DNA of 64,000 nt, taken from assembly GCA_013289985.1 (NCBI GenBank), contig JABCYW010000001.1, forward strand, positions 143,772 to 207,771, written 5' to 3'. The DNA comes from Betaproteobacteria bacterium (GTDB lineage Bacteria > Pseudomonadota > Gammaproteobacteria > Burkholderiales > Burkholderiaceae_C). Each line of letters opens with the position of its first letter. Positions within the stretch are counted from its first letter, which is position 1. The position numbers and the translations under genes are program-made. Shown piece after piece: positions 29,634-37,790 of the stretch. Under the pieces are notes generated by a model. The model saw nothing but the letters and a program-made list of their open reading frames with translations. It did no database searches and was not told the origin of the DNA.

Positions 29634-29822
29634 CCGCCCGCGCGGCGTGCAGGCGCGATGCAGCGCGCCGCCGCGGTTCGTTCGCGCCACCGCATCGGCG
29701 AGCGTGCAGGCAGAGGATCCGCGTGCCGCACCGCCCGACCCCTCCGCAAACCCGTGGAAACGGCGTTGTGTCCGCGTCGAAAACTCAGTGAAAACCATCG
29801 AACCAGTTCAAGTCCTGTTCCG

Positions 29823-29852
29823 TATGATTCATTAAATCAACTCATTTGATTT
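29823..29852 (+). promoter_or_regulatory. TonB receptor 2 promoter region with ROK-type operator
   Basis: A -10-like TATGAT (29823-29828) with a weak -35 is followed at 29834-29852 by AAATCAACTCATTTGATTT. This near-perfect AT-rich palindrome (arms AAATCAA and TTTGATTT) covers the expected start point and lies just ahead of the GAGGG ribosome site. Matching elements occur at 34326 and 34592, around the NagC-like ROK gene. Confidence 0.65.
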
Positions 29853-29866
29853 GAGGGAATCAGCCG

Positions 29867-32626
29867 ATGAAGCCACAACGACACCCGATCGCCGCTGCCG
29901 CGGCCCTGGCCCTGTTCGGCGCGCTCGCGCCCGCCCAGGTTCTTGCACAGGCGGCCGATGCGCCCGCCACGCCCGCTTCGGCCGCGGCGCCGACGGCCGA
30001 GGTGCAGCAAGTCGAGGTCACCGGCCTGCGCGCCTCGCTGGAGGCCTCGCTCGCCAAGAAGCGCAGCGCGAACTCGGTGGTGGAGGTGGTCACCGCCGAC
30101 GACGTGGGCAAGCTGCCGGACAAGAACGTGGCCGACGCGCTGCAACGCGTGCCGGGCGTCAACATCGCGTCGTCGGCCGGCGGCGAAGGAGGCTTCTCGG
30201 AGAACGACCGCGTGTCGATCCGCGGCACCAGCCCCAGCCTCACGCAGACGCTGGTCAACGGCCACATGATCTCGTCGGGCGACTGGTTCGTGCTGGACCA
30301 GGAAGGCGGCTCGCTGGGCCGCAGCGTCAGCTACGCGCTGATGCCGTCGGAGATCCTGGCCAGCGCCGTGGTGCACAAGAGCGCCACCGCCGACCTGGTC
30401 GAAGGCGGCGTGGCCGGCGCCGTGGACATGATCACGCGCCGTCCGCTGGACTTCCACAAGCAGCTCACGGTGGAGGCCACCGCTCAGGCCATCTACAGCG
30501 ACCTCGCCGCGAAGACCGATCCGCAGGGCAACGCGCTGGTGGCGTGGAAGAACGAGTCGTCCACCTTCGGCGCCTTGCTGCAGGTGTTCAGCGAGATCCG
30601 CCACGAGCGCCGCGACGGCCAGGAGATCTTCGGCTACGCCCCGATCGACCCGACCTGGGCCGCGGCGGTGCAGCATCCGGACCTGGCGAACGTCAACGTG
30701 CCCACCGGCATCAACTCCGCCCTGTTCGAGCAGACGCGCAAGCGCACCGGCGGGCTGCTGGACCTGCAGTTCAAGCCCATCAGCGCGCTGACGCTCGACC
30801 TCAATGGCTTCTATTCCAACCTGAACGCGTCCAACTACAACCGCAGCTTCTACAACCAGCCGCTGAACAACCTCAGCGTGGGCATCGTGCCCAGCAGCTA
30901 CAAGGTGGTCAACGGCACGCTGGTGCAGGCCACGTTCGACAAGTCCGGCTATCCCGTGCCCAGCGCCACGGTGGACCCGAACCTGTACGCGAAGGCGCCC
31001 GCCACCGTCGACCAGATCTATCGCCCCGGCGCGAGCGCCACCAGCAGCTACCTGGACCTGAGCGGCGAGTGGCGCGTCACCGACATGCTCAAGCTGAACG
31101 GCCTGCTGGGCTCGACCAAGGGCGAGGGCAGGACCCCGCGCGACATCGGCTACGAGGCCAACTTCCTCAACTCCGGCATGACCTACCAGCTCAACAGCGG
31201 TGGCGTCGCGAGCGTGGCATTCCCGGGCGGCGACACGGCGCACTTCACCCCGGCCAACGTGACCACGGGCGCCGCCTGGGGCTCGAAGGTGCAGACGGAG
31301 GACACCGAACGCTACGGCCAGCTCGACGCCGACCTCGCGATCGACAGCGGCGTGTTCGAGTCCGTGAAGTTCGGCGCCCGCCTGGCCAACCACGAGCGCA
31401 GCGTCGCGCTGCCGCAGGCCTCGGGCTGCACGGTGTGCGACGGCACCACCAACGCCCCGCTGCCCACGTGGTCCGGCCTCACCTATCCGAGCAATTTCGG
31501 CAAGGGCCTGGGCGGCAACGTGCTCGCCAACGTGTGGCAGCTGAGCCGCAGCGACATCATCACCTGGGCGAACCAGTACGACCCGCTGCAGCCGAGCGAC
31601 ATCAGCGAGGTCTGGTCCGGCGAGATGAAGCTCAAGGAGCGCGACAGCGCCGCGTACGCGATGGCCAACCTGCAGGGGAGCGCCTGGCGCGGCAACGTGG
31701 GCGTGCGCCTGGTGCGCACGCACGAATCGTCGACGTCGAACCTGCCGTCCGCCCTCTACCCCGACCGGACCCCGCTGGGCCAGAACAACGCCAATGGCAC
31801 CTACGTGCCGGTGACCACCGAGCACACCTTCACCAACGTGCTGCCGAGCGCCAACCTGCGCTTCGACCTCACGAAGGACCTGGTGGCGCGCGCCTCGGTG
31901 GCGCGCGTGATGTCGAGGGCCGACTACGGCGCGCTGGTGAGCGCGGTCAACCTCGACGACAACCTGCACACCGGCAGTGGCGGCAACCCCGACCTGAAGC
32001 CCATCCTGTCGACGAACACCGACCTCTCGCTCGAGTGGTACTACGCGCCCAAGGCGTTGTTCTCCGTCGGCCTGTTCTACATGGACATGTCGTCCTACGT
32101 CGCCTACGGCAACATCAAGCGCGACTACATCGACCGCAGCCACAGCCTGCCGGGCCAGCCGCCGCTGGTCGCCACCTACACGCTGTCCGTGCCGACCAAC
32201 ATCGGCGCCACCAACCGCGGCATCGAGCTGGCCTGGCAGCAGACCTTCGGCGTGGTCGGCGGCCAGCTGAACTACACCTACACGGACGGCAAGGTCTCGG
32301 ACGGCTCCGAGATGGTGGGCAACTCGAAGAACACGTACAACGCCGTGGCCTTCTACGACGACGGGCGCTTCAACGCGCGCCTGGCCTACACCTACCGCTC
32401 CTCGTTCCTGGCCGGCCTGAACAACGCGTCGATCCAGCACATGGACAACGAGGGCGATCTCGCGATGTCGCTCGGCTGGAAGCTCAACGACTACGTCGCC
32501 TTGACCTTCGACGCGTTGAACCTCAACAACCCGAAGCTGAAGTACTACGGCGTCGACCGCAGCCAGCCGCTCAGCATCTACTCGAATGGCCGGCAGTTCT
32601 ACGCCGGGGTGCGCGTATCGCTGTGA
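29867..32626 (+). CDS. TonB-dependent receptor 2 (TonB-Xanth-Caul type)
   Basis: 919 residues. Signal peptide MKPQRHPIAAAAALALFGAL with cleavage near VLAQ; an Ala/Pro linker; TonB-box-like EVQQVEVTGLRASLE; plug domain with VVTADDVGKLPDKNVADALQRVPGVNI, VSIRGTSPSLTQTLVNGHM and VEGGVAGAVDMITRRPL; then the long barrel ending FYAGVRVSL. It is a paralogue of receptors 1 and 3 but under a different operator, apparently that of the NagC-like ROK regulator. Its ligand is therefore probably another chitin- or chitosan-derived sugar, which is inference. GAGGG nine bases before the ATG is the ribosome site. Confidence 0.92.
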   Translation: MKPQRHPIAAAAALALFGALAPAQVLAQAADAPATPASAAAPTAEVQQVEVTGLRASLEASLAKKRSANSVVEVVTADDVGKLPDKNVADALQRVPGVNIASSAGGEGGFSENDRVSIRGTSPSLTQTLVNGHMISSGDWFVLDQEGGSLGRSVSYALMPSEILASAVVHKSATADLVEGGVAGAVDMITRRPLDFHKQLTVEATAQAIYSDLAAKTDPQGNALVAWKNESSTFGALLQVFSEIRHERRDGQEIFGYAPIDPTWAAAVQHPDLANVNVPTGINSALFEQTRKRTGGLLDLQFKPISALTLDLNGFYSNLNASNYNRSFYNQPLNNLSVGIVPSSYKVVNGTLVQATFDKSGYPVPSATVDPNLYAKAPATVDQIYRPGASATSSYLDLSGEWRVTDMLKLNGLLGSTKGEGRTPRDIGYEANFLNSGMTYQLNSGGVASVAFPGGDTAHFTPANVTTGAAWGSKVQTEDTERYGQLDADLAIDSGVFESVKFGARLANHERSVALPQASGCTVCDGTTNAPLPTWSGLTYPSNFGKGLGGNVLANVWQLSRSDIITWANQYDPLQPSDISEVWSGEMKLKERDSAAYAMANLQGSAWRGNVGVRLVRTHESSTSNLPSALYPDRTPLGQNNANGTYVPVTTEHTFTNVLPSANLRFDLTKDLVARASVARVMSRADYGALVSAVNLDDNLHTGSGGNPDLKPILSTNTDLSLEWYYAPKALFSVGLFYMDMSSYVAYGNIKRDYIDRSHSLPGQPPLVATYTLSVPTNIGATNRGIELAWQQTFGVVGGQLNYTYTDGKVSDGSEMVGNSKNTYNAVAFYDDGRFNARLAYTYRSSFLAGLNNASIQHMDNEGDLAMSLGWKLNDYVALTFDALNLNNPKLKYYGVDRSQPLSIYSNGRQFYAGVRVSL

Positions 32627-32919
32627 CCGCCTGAACCACGCGGGTCTCCAACGAGGGGCGCGGCGCCGCAATGGCCGCGCCCCTCGCGTCTGGCGGGCGA
32701 GGGCTTCACCACGTGCAGACCAATGCGGTCGCGGACTTCTCTCGCGATCGCGGGTTTCCGCTAATAACCAGCATGGCAGCTGGTAGTACATTGGTTCCAT
32801 GTCGCGCGGAGAGCGGGTTGCAAGTCCTGAGGGCTCGCTCGCGACATCCGGGGCAACGGTGGACGAGTGGGTCCGCCCGGCCGAAGTCGATAGCGGCCGA
32901 TGTTCCGGTCCGGTGGGTG

Positions 32920-32955
32920 GAGGTGGGCCGCGTCTCTCGGCTCACCTCTTTTTTT
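32920..32955 (+). terminator. intrinsic terminator, plus strand
   Basis: GAGGTGGGCC, a nine-base loop and GGCTCACCTC (one G-T pair) are followed by seven T residues. It ends transcription from TonB receptor 2 or from an unrecognised short transcript. Confidence 0.9.
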
Positions 32956-32972
32956 GTCCGGATCGCCGGCAC

Positions 32973-33009
32973 AAAAAAAATCCGGTCGGCACCCCGAAGC
33001 GCCGACCGG
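32973..33009 (-). terminator. intrinsic terminator of the ROK regulator gene
   Basis: Read on the minus strand, CCGGTCGGC, a ten-base loop and GCCGACCGG are followed by eight T residues (after one A), about 65 bases beyond the stop codon. Confidence 0.9.
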
Positions 33010-33074
33010 CTCGCAATGCCCAATCAGAAATTGGACTAGCCCGAAATCAATTCGCAGTCAGCCGAGGTCAACGT

Positions 33075-34295
33075 TCAGTTGTCCGCCTTCAGGAGCACGC
33101 CGAGGTTGGGATTGAGCTCGTCGAAGATCGGCAGCGCCGCGGCGCCGAGCGCGGCCGTGTCGTGGCCGGCCAGGCCCGCGATGACGCGCGGCGACTGGCG
33201 GTTGCGGCGTGCCGCCACCGAGGTATGCAGCGGCTCGAGCCGTTCGATCAGCAAGGCCAGCACCGACGACGGCAGGAAGCCGCCGATCACCACGGCCTCG
33301 GCGTCGAGCAGCGACTCGAGGATGTTCACGGCCTGGCGCAGGCGCTGCGCGGCCTCGTCCAGCCAGCCGTCCAGGCGGGCGCGCGCCGCGGGGCTGGGGT
33401 CCAGCAGCATCTGCGGCGTCGCGTGCGCCAGGTCGCCGATCTCCAGCGCCTCGTACGCGGCCTGCAGCGACACGTAGCGCTCGAGGCAGCCGCGGTTGCC
33501 GCAGGGGCAGCTGCGGCCGTCGGGCACCACGATCATGTGGCCGATCTCGCCCGCGTTGTGGCCCGAACCCTTGTACAGGTGGCCGTCGTGGAACATGCCG
33601 GCGCCCAGGCCCGTGCCGATGAACAGGTAGGTGAAGCTGCGGAAAGTGCGCGCCACGCCGTGCAGGCGTTCGCCGATGGCCGCCGCGGTGGCGTCGTTCT
33701 CCATGATCACCGGCATGCCGATGGCGGTGCCGATCTGCTGCGCGATCGACAGGTCCTGCCAGCCGGGCAGCGCCGTCGGGCCGACCGCGCTGAGGCCCTC
33801 GACGTCGAACGGGCCCGGCACCGCCAGGCCCAGGCCCAGCACGCGGCTCCAGTCGGCGTCGGACGACTTGCGCAGCGTCTCCACCACGTCGCGCACCAGC
33901 GGCAGCGCCTGCTGCGGCGTGGGGTGGTCGACGGCCAGCGTGCAGCGGCCGCGGATTCGACCCGACAGGTCCACCACCACCGCCACCATCATGTTCTGGT
34001 CGATCTGCAGGCCGATGGAATACGCGCCGTCCGGGTTGATGACGAACGGCGTGGCCGGCTGGCCGCGCGTGCCGCGCTCGGGCGTGAGCGCGTTGAGGAA
34101 GCCCAGCTTCTGCAGCTCGCTGGCGATGTTGGAGATGGTCTGCGGCGTGAGCGCCGTCAGCCGCGCGATGTCGGCGCGCGTGAGCCGGCCGTGCAGGCGG
34201 ATGGCCTCCATCACGACGCGCCGGTTGTGCGACCGGGCGAACTCGAGATTGGTGCCGGAGAGGCTGGCGACGGGGGGTTTGTTCACCGGAGACAT
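33075..34295 (-). CDS. ROK-family transcriptional regulator, NagC/Mlc-like
   Basis: 406 residues from the ATG at 34295. The N-terminal helix-turn-helix spans about residues 28-66 (HGRLTRADIARLTALTPQTISNIASELQKLGFL). The sugar-binding half keeps ENDATAAAIGE, the ATP-like loop IGTGLGAGMFHDG, and the full zinc motif GEIGH...CPCGNRGCLERY. In NagC the ligand is GlcNAc-6-phosphate. It sits between TonB receptor 2 and a divergent ABC-transporter operon, and an AT-rich element (AATCAAATT and relatives) recurs before all three. I infer that it represses receptor 2, the ABC operon and itself. Confidence 0.92.
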   Translation of the reverse strand: MSPVNKPPVASLSGTNLEFARSHNRRVVMEAIRLHGRLTRADIARLTALTPQTISNIASELQKLGFLNALTPERGTRGQPATPFVINPDGAYSIGLQIDQNMMVAVVVDLSGRIRGRCTLAVDHPTPQQALPLVRDVVETLRKSSDADWSRVLGLGLAVPGPFDVEGLSAVGPTALPGWQDLSIAQQIGTAIGMPVIMENDATAAAIGERLHGVARTFRSFTYLFIGTGLGAGMFHDGHLYKGSGHNAGEIGHMIVVPDGRSCPCGNRGCLERYVSLQAAYEALEIGDLAHATPQMLLDPSPAARARLDGWLDEAAQRLRQAVNILESLLDAEAVVIGGFLPSSVLALLIERLEPLHTSVAARRNRQSPRVIAGLAGHDTAALGAAALPIFDELNPNLGVLLKADN

Positions 34296-34619
34296 GATGG
34301 CAGATCCGACGATCAGTGTATTAACATAATCAAATTGAAGTAATGCTCGACAACCCTCATCGAGGCGCTTGCCGCCGAATTCTCCGAGGAGGCGACTTGC
34401 GGCGGCTGTCGCCGCACAAATCGCCGGCGTCCTCGGCGCCCGCGAGCTCACAACGGGCGCCGCCAGGCACCTATTCTGTCTTGCGAGCGTTCCGGCAGGC
34501 ACCCCAGCCATCGCCCGACCGAAGAGGCCGCGGCCCGCGTAAACCCTCGGCCGCGCGGCCTTGACCCGCGAGCAAGCCACTTCGATAATGCAAACAAATT
34601 GATTTAACAAGACATCGCC
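34296..34619. promoter_or_regulatory. divergent regulatory region, ROK regulator / ABC operon
   Basis: 324 bases without a supported gene. Near the regulator is an AT-rich element ATAATCAAATTGAAG (34326-34340). The centre (34350-34560) is GC-rich with no recognised signal. Near the ABC operon lie a strong promoter and a second AT-rich element. Confidence 0.65.
34561..34608 (+). promoter_or_regulatory. ABC operon promoter with ROK-type operator
   Basis: -35 TTGACC (34561-34566), 17 bases, and -10 GATAAT (34584-34589) make a strong sigma70 promoter. AAACAAATTGATTTAAC (34592-34608) covers the predicted start point. On the opposite strand it reads TTAAATCAATTTG, close to the palindrome before TonB receptor 2. 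Confidence 0.72.
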
Positions 34620-35981
34620 TTGCGACCGCTTTCCCGCACCCCCACCCCGTCTTGTCGCGCACGCCCGCCGCGCTGCCGGTCCGTGGCCCGGCGCTGCGCG
34701 GCCGGCGTCGTGCTGGGCCTCGCCGCCGCGAGCGCCGGCGCCGTGGAATTGACGATGTGGGTGATGCCCGTCACCACCAACGCCCAGCACGACATCCCCG
34801 ACCTGCTGGCCCCCTGGCTGGCGCAGCACCCCGACGTGCACGTGCGCGTGACGGTGCTCGACTGGGAATCCGGCTGGAACAAGATCACCGCCGCCGCGGC
34901 CTCGCGCCGCGGGCCCGACCTGCTGGAGCTGGGCACCACCTGGATGCCGGCCATCGCGGCGATGGGCGGGCTCGAGCCGCTGACGCCGGCGCAACTCGCC
35001 CAGGTGGACAACGGCGCGCCGTACTACCCCGAGCTGTGGAAGACGACGCAGGTGTTCGGCCGCAACGGCGTCTACGGCCTGCCCTGGTACGCCGACGTGC
35101 GCGCGGCGTTCTACCGCACCGACGTGTTCCGCCAGGCCGGCGTCGATCCGGCCCAGGCCTTCTCCAGCTGGGACGCGTTCCATGCGGCGCTGAGGAAGAT
35201 CAACGGCCAGTCGGTGGCCGGCAAGCGCGTGGCGGCGCTCGCGTACGCGGGCAAGAACGACTGGAACGTGGTGCACAACCTCGCGCCGTGGATCTGGAAC
35301 GCGGGCGGCGACATGCTCAGCGCCGACGCGCGCCGCTCCGCGCTGTCCACGCCGCAGGCCTTGCGCGCCATCGACTTCTACTCGTCGCTGGCCGTCGAGG
35401 GCCTGGTGCCGTCCAACGCGCTGGAGAAGGACTCCGACATCCTCGAGGGCGCCTGGGTCGGCGGCGACTACGGCGTGATCTTCTCGGGACCCTGGCTGAT
35501 GCGCCGCATCTTCGAGTCGCCCCCGGGCTCGGTGGTGCGAAGCAACTTCGACGTCGCGCCGTACCCCGCCGGCCCGCACGGCCACGCCACCTTCTTCGGT
35601 GGATCGAACCTCGCCATCTTCAAGGGCTCGCGCCACAAGGCCGAGGCCTGGGAGCTGGTGAAGTACCTGGGCGGCAAGGCGCCGCAGGTGCAGCTGGCGC
35701 TGGTGTCGTCGATGATGCCTGCGCGCATCGACGCGGCCAACGATCCGGCGTGGACGTCGCGCCATCCGGCCTACGCCAAGCTCACCGCGATCGCCGCGGA
35801 CGGCCGCGCCTATCCGCCGATCCCCGCCTGGGGCCCGCTGGAGACGGTCTACACGAAGCACCTGGGCCAGCTGGCCGAGCTCACCGCGGGCATCGGCGAC
35901 AAGTACGGCGCGCCGGCCATGAAGGCGCTGATCGCCGATACGGTGACCGAGGCCGACAAGGTGCTGGAGGAGGCGAATTGA
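34620..35981 (+). CDS. ABC sugar-binding protein (family 1)
   Basis: 453 residues from a TTG at 34620; a GTG at 34683 would give the shorter and cleaner signal peptide MARRCAAGVVLGLAAASAGA and cannot be excluded. The mature part starts VELTMWVMPVTTNAQHDIPDLLAPW, typical of CUT1 extracellular solute-binding proteins. The WESGWNKI, GPDLLELGTTWMP and YGLPWYADVRAAFYR segments follow the family pattern. It would capture an oligosaccharide in the periplasm for the two downstream permeases. Operon company (ROK kinase, GH9 enzyme, NagX) suggests chitosan- or chitin-derived oligomers, which is inference. Its stop overlaps the TTG start of the first permease. Confidence 0.88.
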   Translation: MRPLSRTPTPSCRARPPRCRSVARRCAAGVVLGLAAASAGAVELTMWVMPVTTNAQHDIPDLLAPWLAQHPDVHVRVTVLDWESGWNKITAAAASRRGPDLLELGTTWMPAIAAMGGLEPLTPAQLAQVDNGAPYYPELWKTTQVFGRNGVYGLPWYADVRAAFYRTDVFRQAGVDPAQAFSSWDAFHAALRKINGQSVAGKRVAALAYAGKNDWNVVHNLAPWIWNAGGDMLSADARRSALSTPQALRAIDFYSSLAVEGLVPSNALEKDSDILEGAWVGGDYGVIFSGPWLMRRIFESPPGSVVRSNFDVAPYPAGPHGHATFFGGSNLAIFKGSRHKAEAWELVKYLGGKAPQVQLALVSSMMPARIDAANDPAWTSRHPAYAKLTAIAADGRAYPPIPAWGPLETVYTKHLGQLAELTAGIGDKYGAPAMKALIADTVTEADKVLEEAN

Positions 35982-36949
35982 GCGACCTGGGCCTCACCAT
36001 CAGCACGGCATCCGGCGAGCGGCCGAGGCGCCGCCGCAAGGTCGACGCGTTCCCGTACCTGCTGCTGGCGCCGGCCGCGCTGATGATGATCATCGTGAAC
36101 CTGGTGCCCATCGTGCAGGGCTTCCGGATGTCGCTGCTCAAGCTCAACCAGTACACGCTGAGCCAGTTCATGGACGCGCCCTTCATCGGGCTGCGCAACT
36201 ACCGCGGCGTGCTGTTCGACCCGACCAACCCGGTGCACTCGGGGATGCTGGGCGCCCTGCGCAACACGGCGCTGTATTCGCTGCTGGTCACCGTGTGCGC
36301 CGTGGCCATCGGCCTGGGCGTGGCGTTGCTGCTCAATCGCGACTTCCCCGGCAAGGCGCTGGCGCGCACGCTGCTGATGCTGCCGTGGGTGGTGCCCACC
36401 TACGTGGTCGGCACGCTGTGGGGCTTCATGTGGCAACGCGACGAAGGCATCATCAACCACGTGCTGGTGGACGTGCTGCACCTGATGGACCACAAGCCGT
36501 TCTGGCTGATCGGCAGCAATACGTTCTTCGCCATCGTGATCCCCACCGTGTGGCGCGCGTGGCCGGTGCTGATGCTGATCTTCCTGGCCGCGCTGCAGGC
36601 CGTGCCGGAGGAGCTGTACGAGGCCGCGCGCCTGGACGGCGCCAACGCGTGGCAGCGCTTCCGCAACATCACGCTGCCCTCGCTGATGCCGGTGATCGTC
36701 ATCCAGGTGATGTTCCAGATCATCGACAACATCTACTCGTACAACATCGTGGCGATGATGTTCGGCAAGGGCGCGGGCTATCCCGGCGAGTGGGGCGACC
36801 TGCTGATGCCGCTGCTCACGCGCCAGAGCTTCTCGTACTGGCGCTTCGGCGAAGGCGCGGCCGTGTCCTTCGTGATGATGGCCGTGATGCTGGTGTTCGT
36901 GGCGCTGTGGATGCGCACCTTCCGCAGGAGCATGACCAGTGAAGCGTAG
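35978..36949 (+). CDS. ABC sugar permease 1 (CUT1, MalF/UgpA type)
   Basis: 323 residues from a TTG at 35978 in an ATTGA overlap with the preceding stop; GGAGGAGG upstream supports that start. A cytoplasmic Arg-rich N-terminus is followed by six hydrophobic segments. The coupling-helix EAA motif reads EELYEAARLDGANAWQRFRNITLPSL. It forms the channel with permease 2. No ATPase gene is present in this operon, so the ATPase encoded at 17469 is the likely partner. Confidence 0.92.
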   Translation: MSDLGLTISTASGERPRRRRKVDAFPYLLLAPAALMMIIVNLVPIVQGFRMSLLKLNQYTLSQFMDAPFIGLRNYRGVLFDPTNPVHSGMLGALRNTALYSLLVTVCAVAIGLGVALLLNRDFPGKALARTLLMLPWVVPTYVVGTLWGFMWQRDEGIINHVLVDVLHLMDHKPFWLIGSNTFFAIVIPTVWRAWPVLMLIFLAALQAVPEELYEAARLDGANAWQRFRNITLPSLMPVIVIQVMFQIIDNIYSYNIVAMMFGKGAGYPGEWGDLLMPLLTRQSFSYWRFGEGAAVSFVMMAVMLVFVALWMRTFRRSMTSEA

Positions 36950-37781
36950 GACGTCGCAACGCCTGCTGAACGTGCTGGTGTGGGCCATCGTGGCGCTCAC
37001 GCTGTCGCCCGTCGCGTTCATGGTCTACGCGTCGCTGTCCGACTACAACGACGTCGTCACCGGTCACCTGCTGGACGCCGGCTTCACGCCGCACTGGTCG
37101 AACTACCGCGAGATGTGGGTCAACGTCGACTTCCTCTCGTTCCTGCGCAACAGCCTGATCATCTGCGGCGTCACCACGCTGCTGTCCACGCTGCTCGCGA
37201 GCCTGGCGGCGTATTCGCTCGCGCGCTTCAGGTTCCGCGGCAACCACCCGTTCAGCGTCGCGGTGAGCACCACGCAGGTGATCCCCGGCATGCTGTTCTT
37301 CCTGCCGCTTTACATGCTCTACATCCAGCTCGACGACGCCGGGCTGCCGATGATGAACACCTTCCACGGGATGATCTTCCTGTACACGGCCATGTTCACG
37401 CCGGCCAGCATCTGGATCATGCGCGGCTTCTTCGTGTCCATCCCGCGCGAGCTCGAGGAGGCGGCGATCATCGACGGCTGCTCGCGCCTGGGCGCGTTCG
37501 TCCGCATCGTGCTGCCCATCAGCGCGCCGGGCCTGATCGCCACGGCGTCGTTCGTGTTCCTGCTCGCCTGGGACGAAGTCTTCTTCGCCTGGGTGCTCAC
37601 CTCGTCGCCCGACGTGCAGACCGTGCCCGTGGGGCTGCGCCTGTACATGGGCCAGCACGCCACGCGCTACGACCTGATGATGGCCGCCGCCGTCGTCAGC
37701 GTCGTGCCGGTGCTGCTCACTTTCTTCGCGTCGCAGCGCTGGTTCATCAAGGGCCTGGCCGCCGGCGCAGTCAAAGGCTGA
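36939..37781 (+). CDS. ABC sugar permease 2 (CUT1, MalG/UgpE type)
   Basis: 280 residues from a GTG at 36939 that overlaps the end of permease 1 by eleven bases. Six hydrophobic segments are visible; the EAA coupling motif is RELEEAAIIDGCSRLGAFVRIVLP. The C-terminus FIKGLAAGAVKG is the usual MalG-type end. It is the second half of the translocation pore. The overlap indicates translational coupling and a 1:1 ratio of the two subunits. Confidence 0.93.
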   Translation: MKRRTSQRLLNVLVWAIVALTLSPVAFMVYASLSDYNDVVTGHLLDAGFTPHWSNYREMWVNVDFLSFLRNSLIICGVTTLLSTLLASLAAYSLARFRFRGNHPFSVAVSTTQVIPGMLFFLPLYMLYIQLDDAGLPMMNTFHGMIFLYTAMFTPASIWIMRGFFVSIPRELEEAAIIDGCSRLGAFVRIVLPISAPGLIATASFVFLLAWDEVFFAWVLTSSPDVQTVPVGLRLYMGQHATRYDLMMAAAVVSVVPVLLTFFASQRWFIKGLAAGAVKG

Positions 37782-37790
37782 CTCGTTTCC

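Larger units (their letters stand above)
32627..33074. other. 448-base convergent intergenic region
   Basis: No protein gene is supported between TonB receptor 2 and the convergent ROK gene. It contains an inverted repeat ACCAGC-N6-GCTGGT (32767-32784), a TGGT repeat like the GntR operators (32781-32798), a strong plus-strand terminator (32920-32955) and a strong minus-strand terminator (32973-33009). The stretch 32800-32955 may be a small RNA or only a long 3' untranslated region. Confidence 0.5.

Noticed and set aside
34296-35861. Long 5' extension of the ROK regulator frame through the divergent ABC genes
   Set aside because: The frame stays open because of high G+C content. The ROK protein has a natural ATG at 34295, and the extension is antisense to the ABC binding-protein gene and carries no homology.
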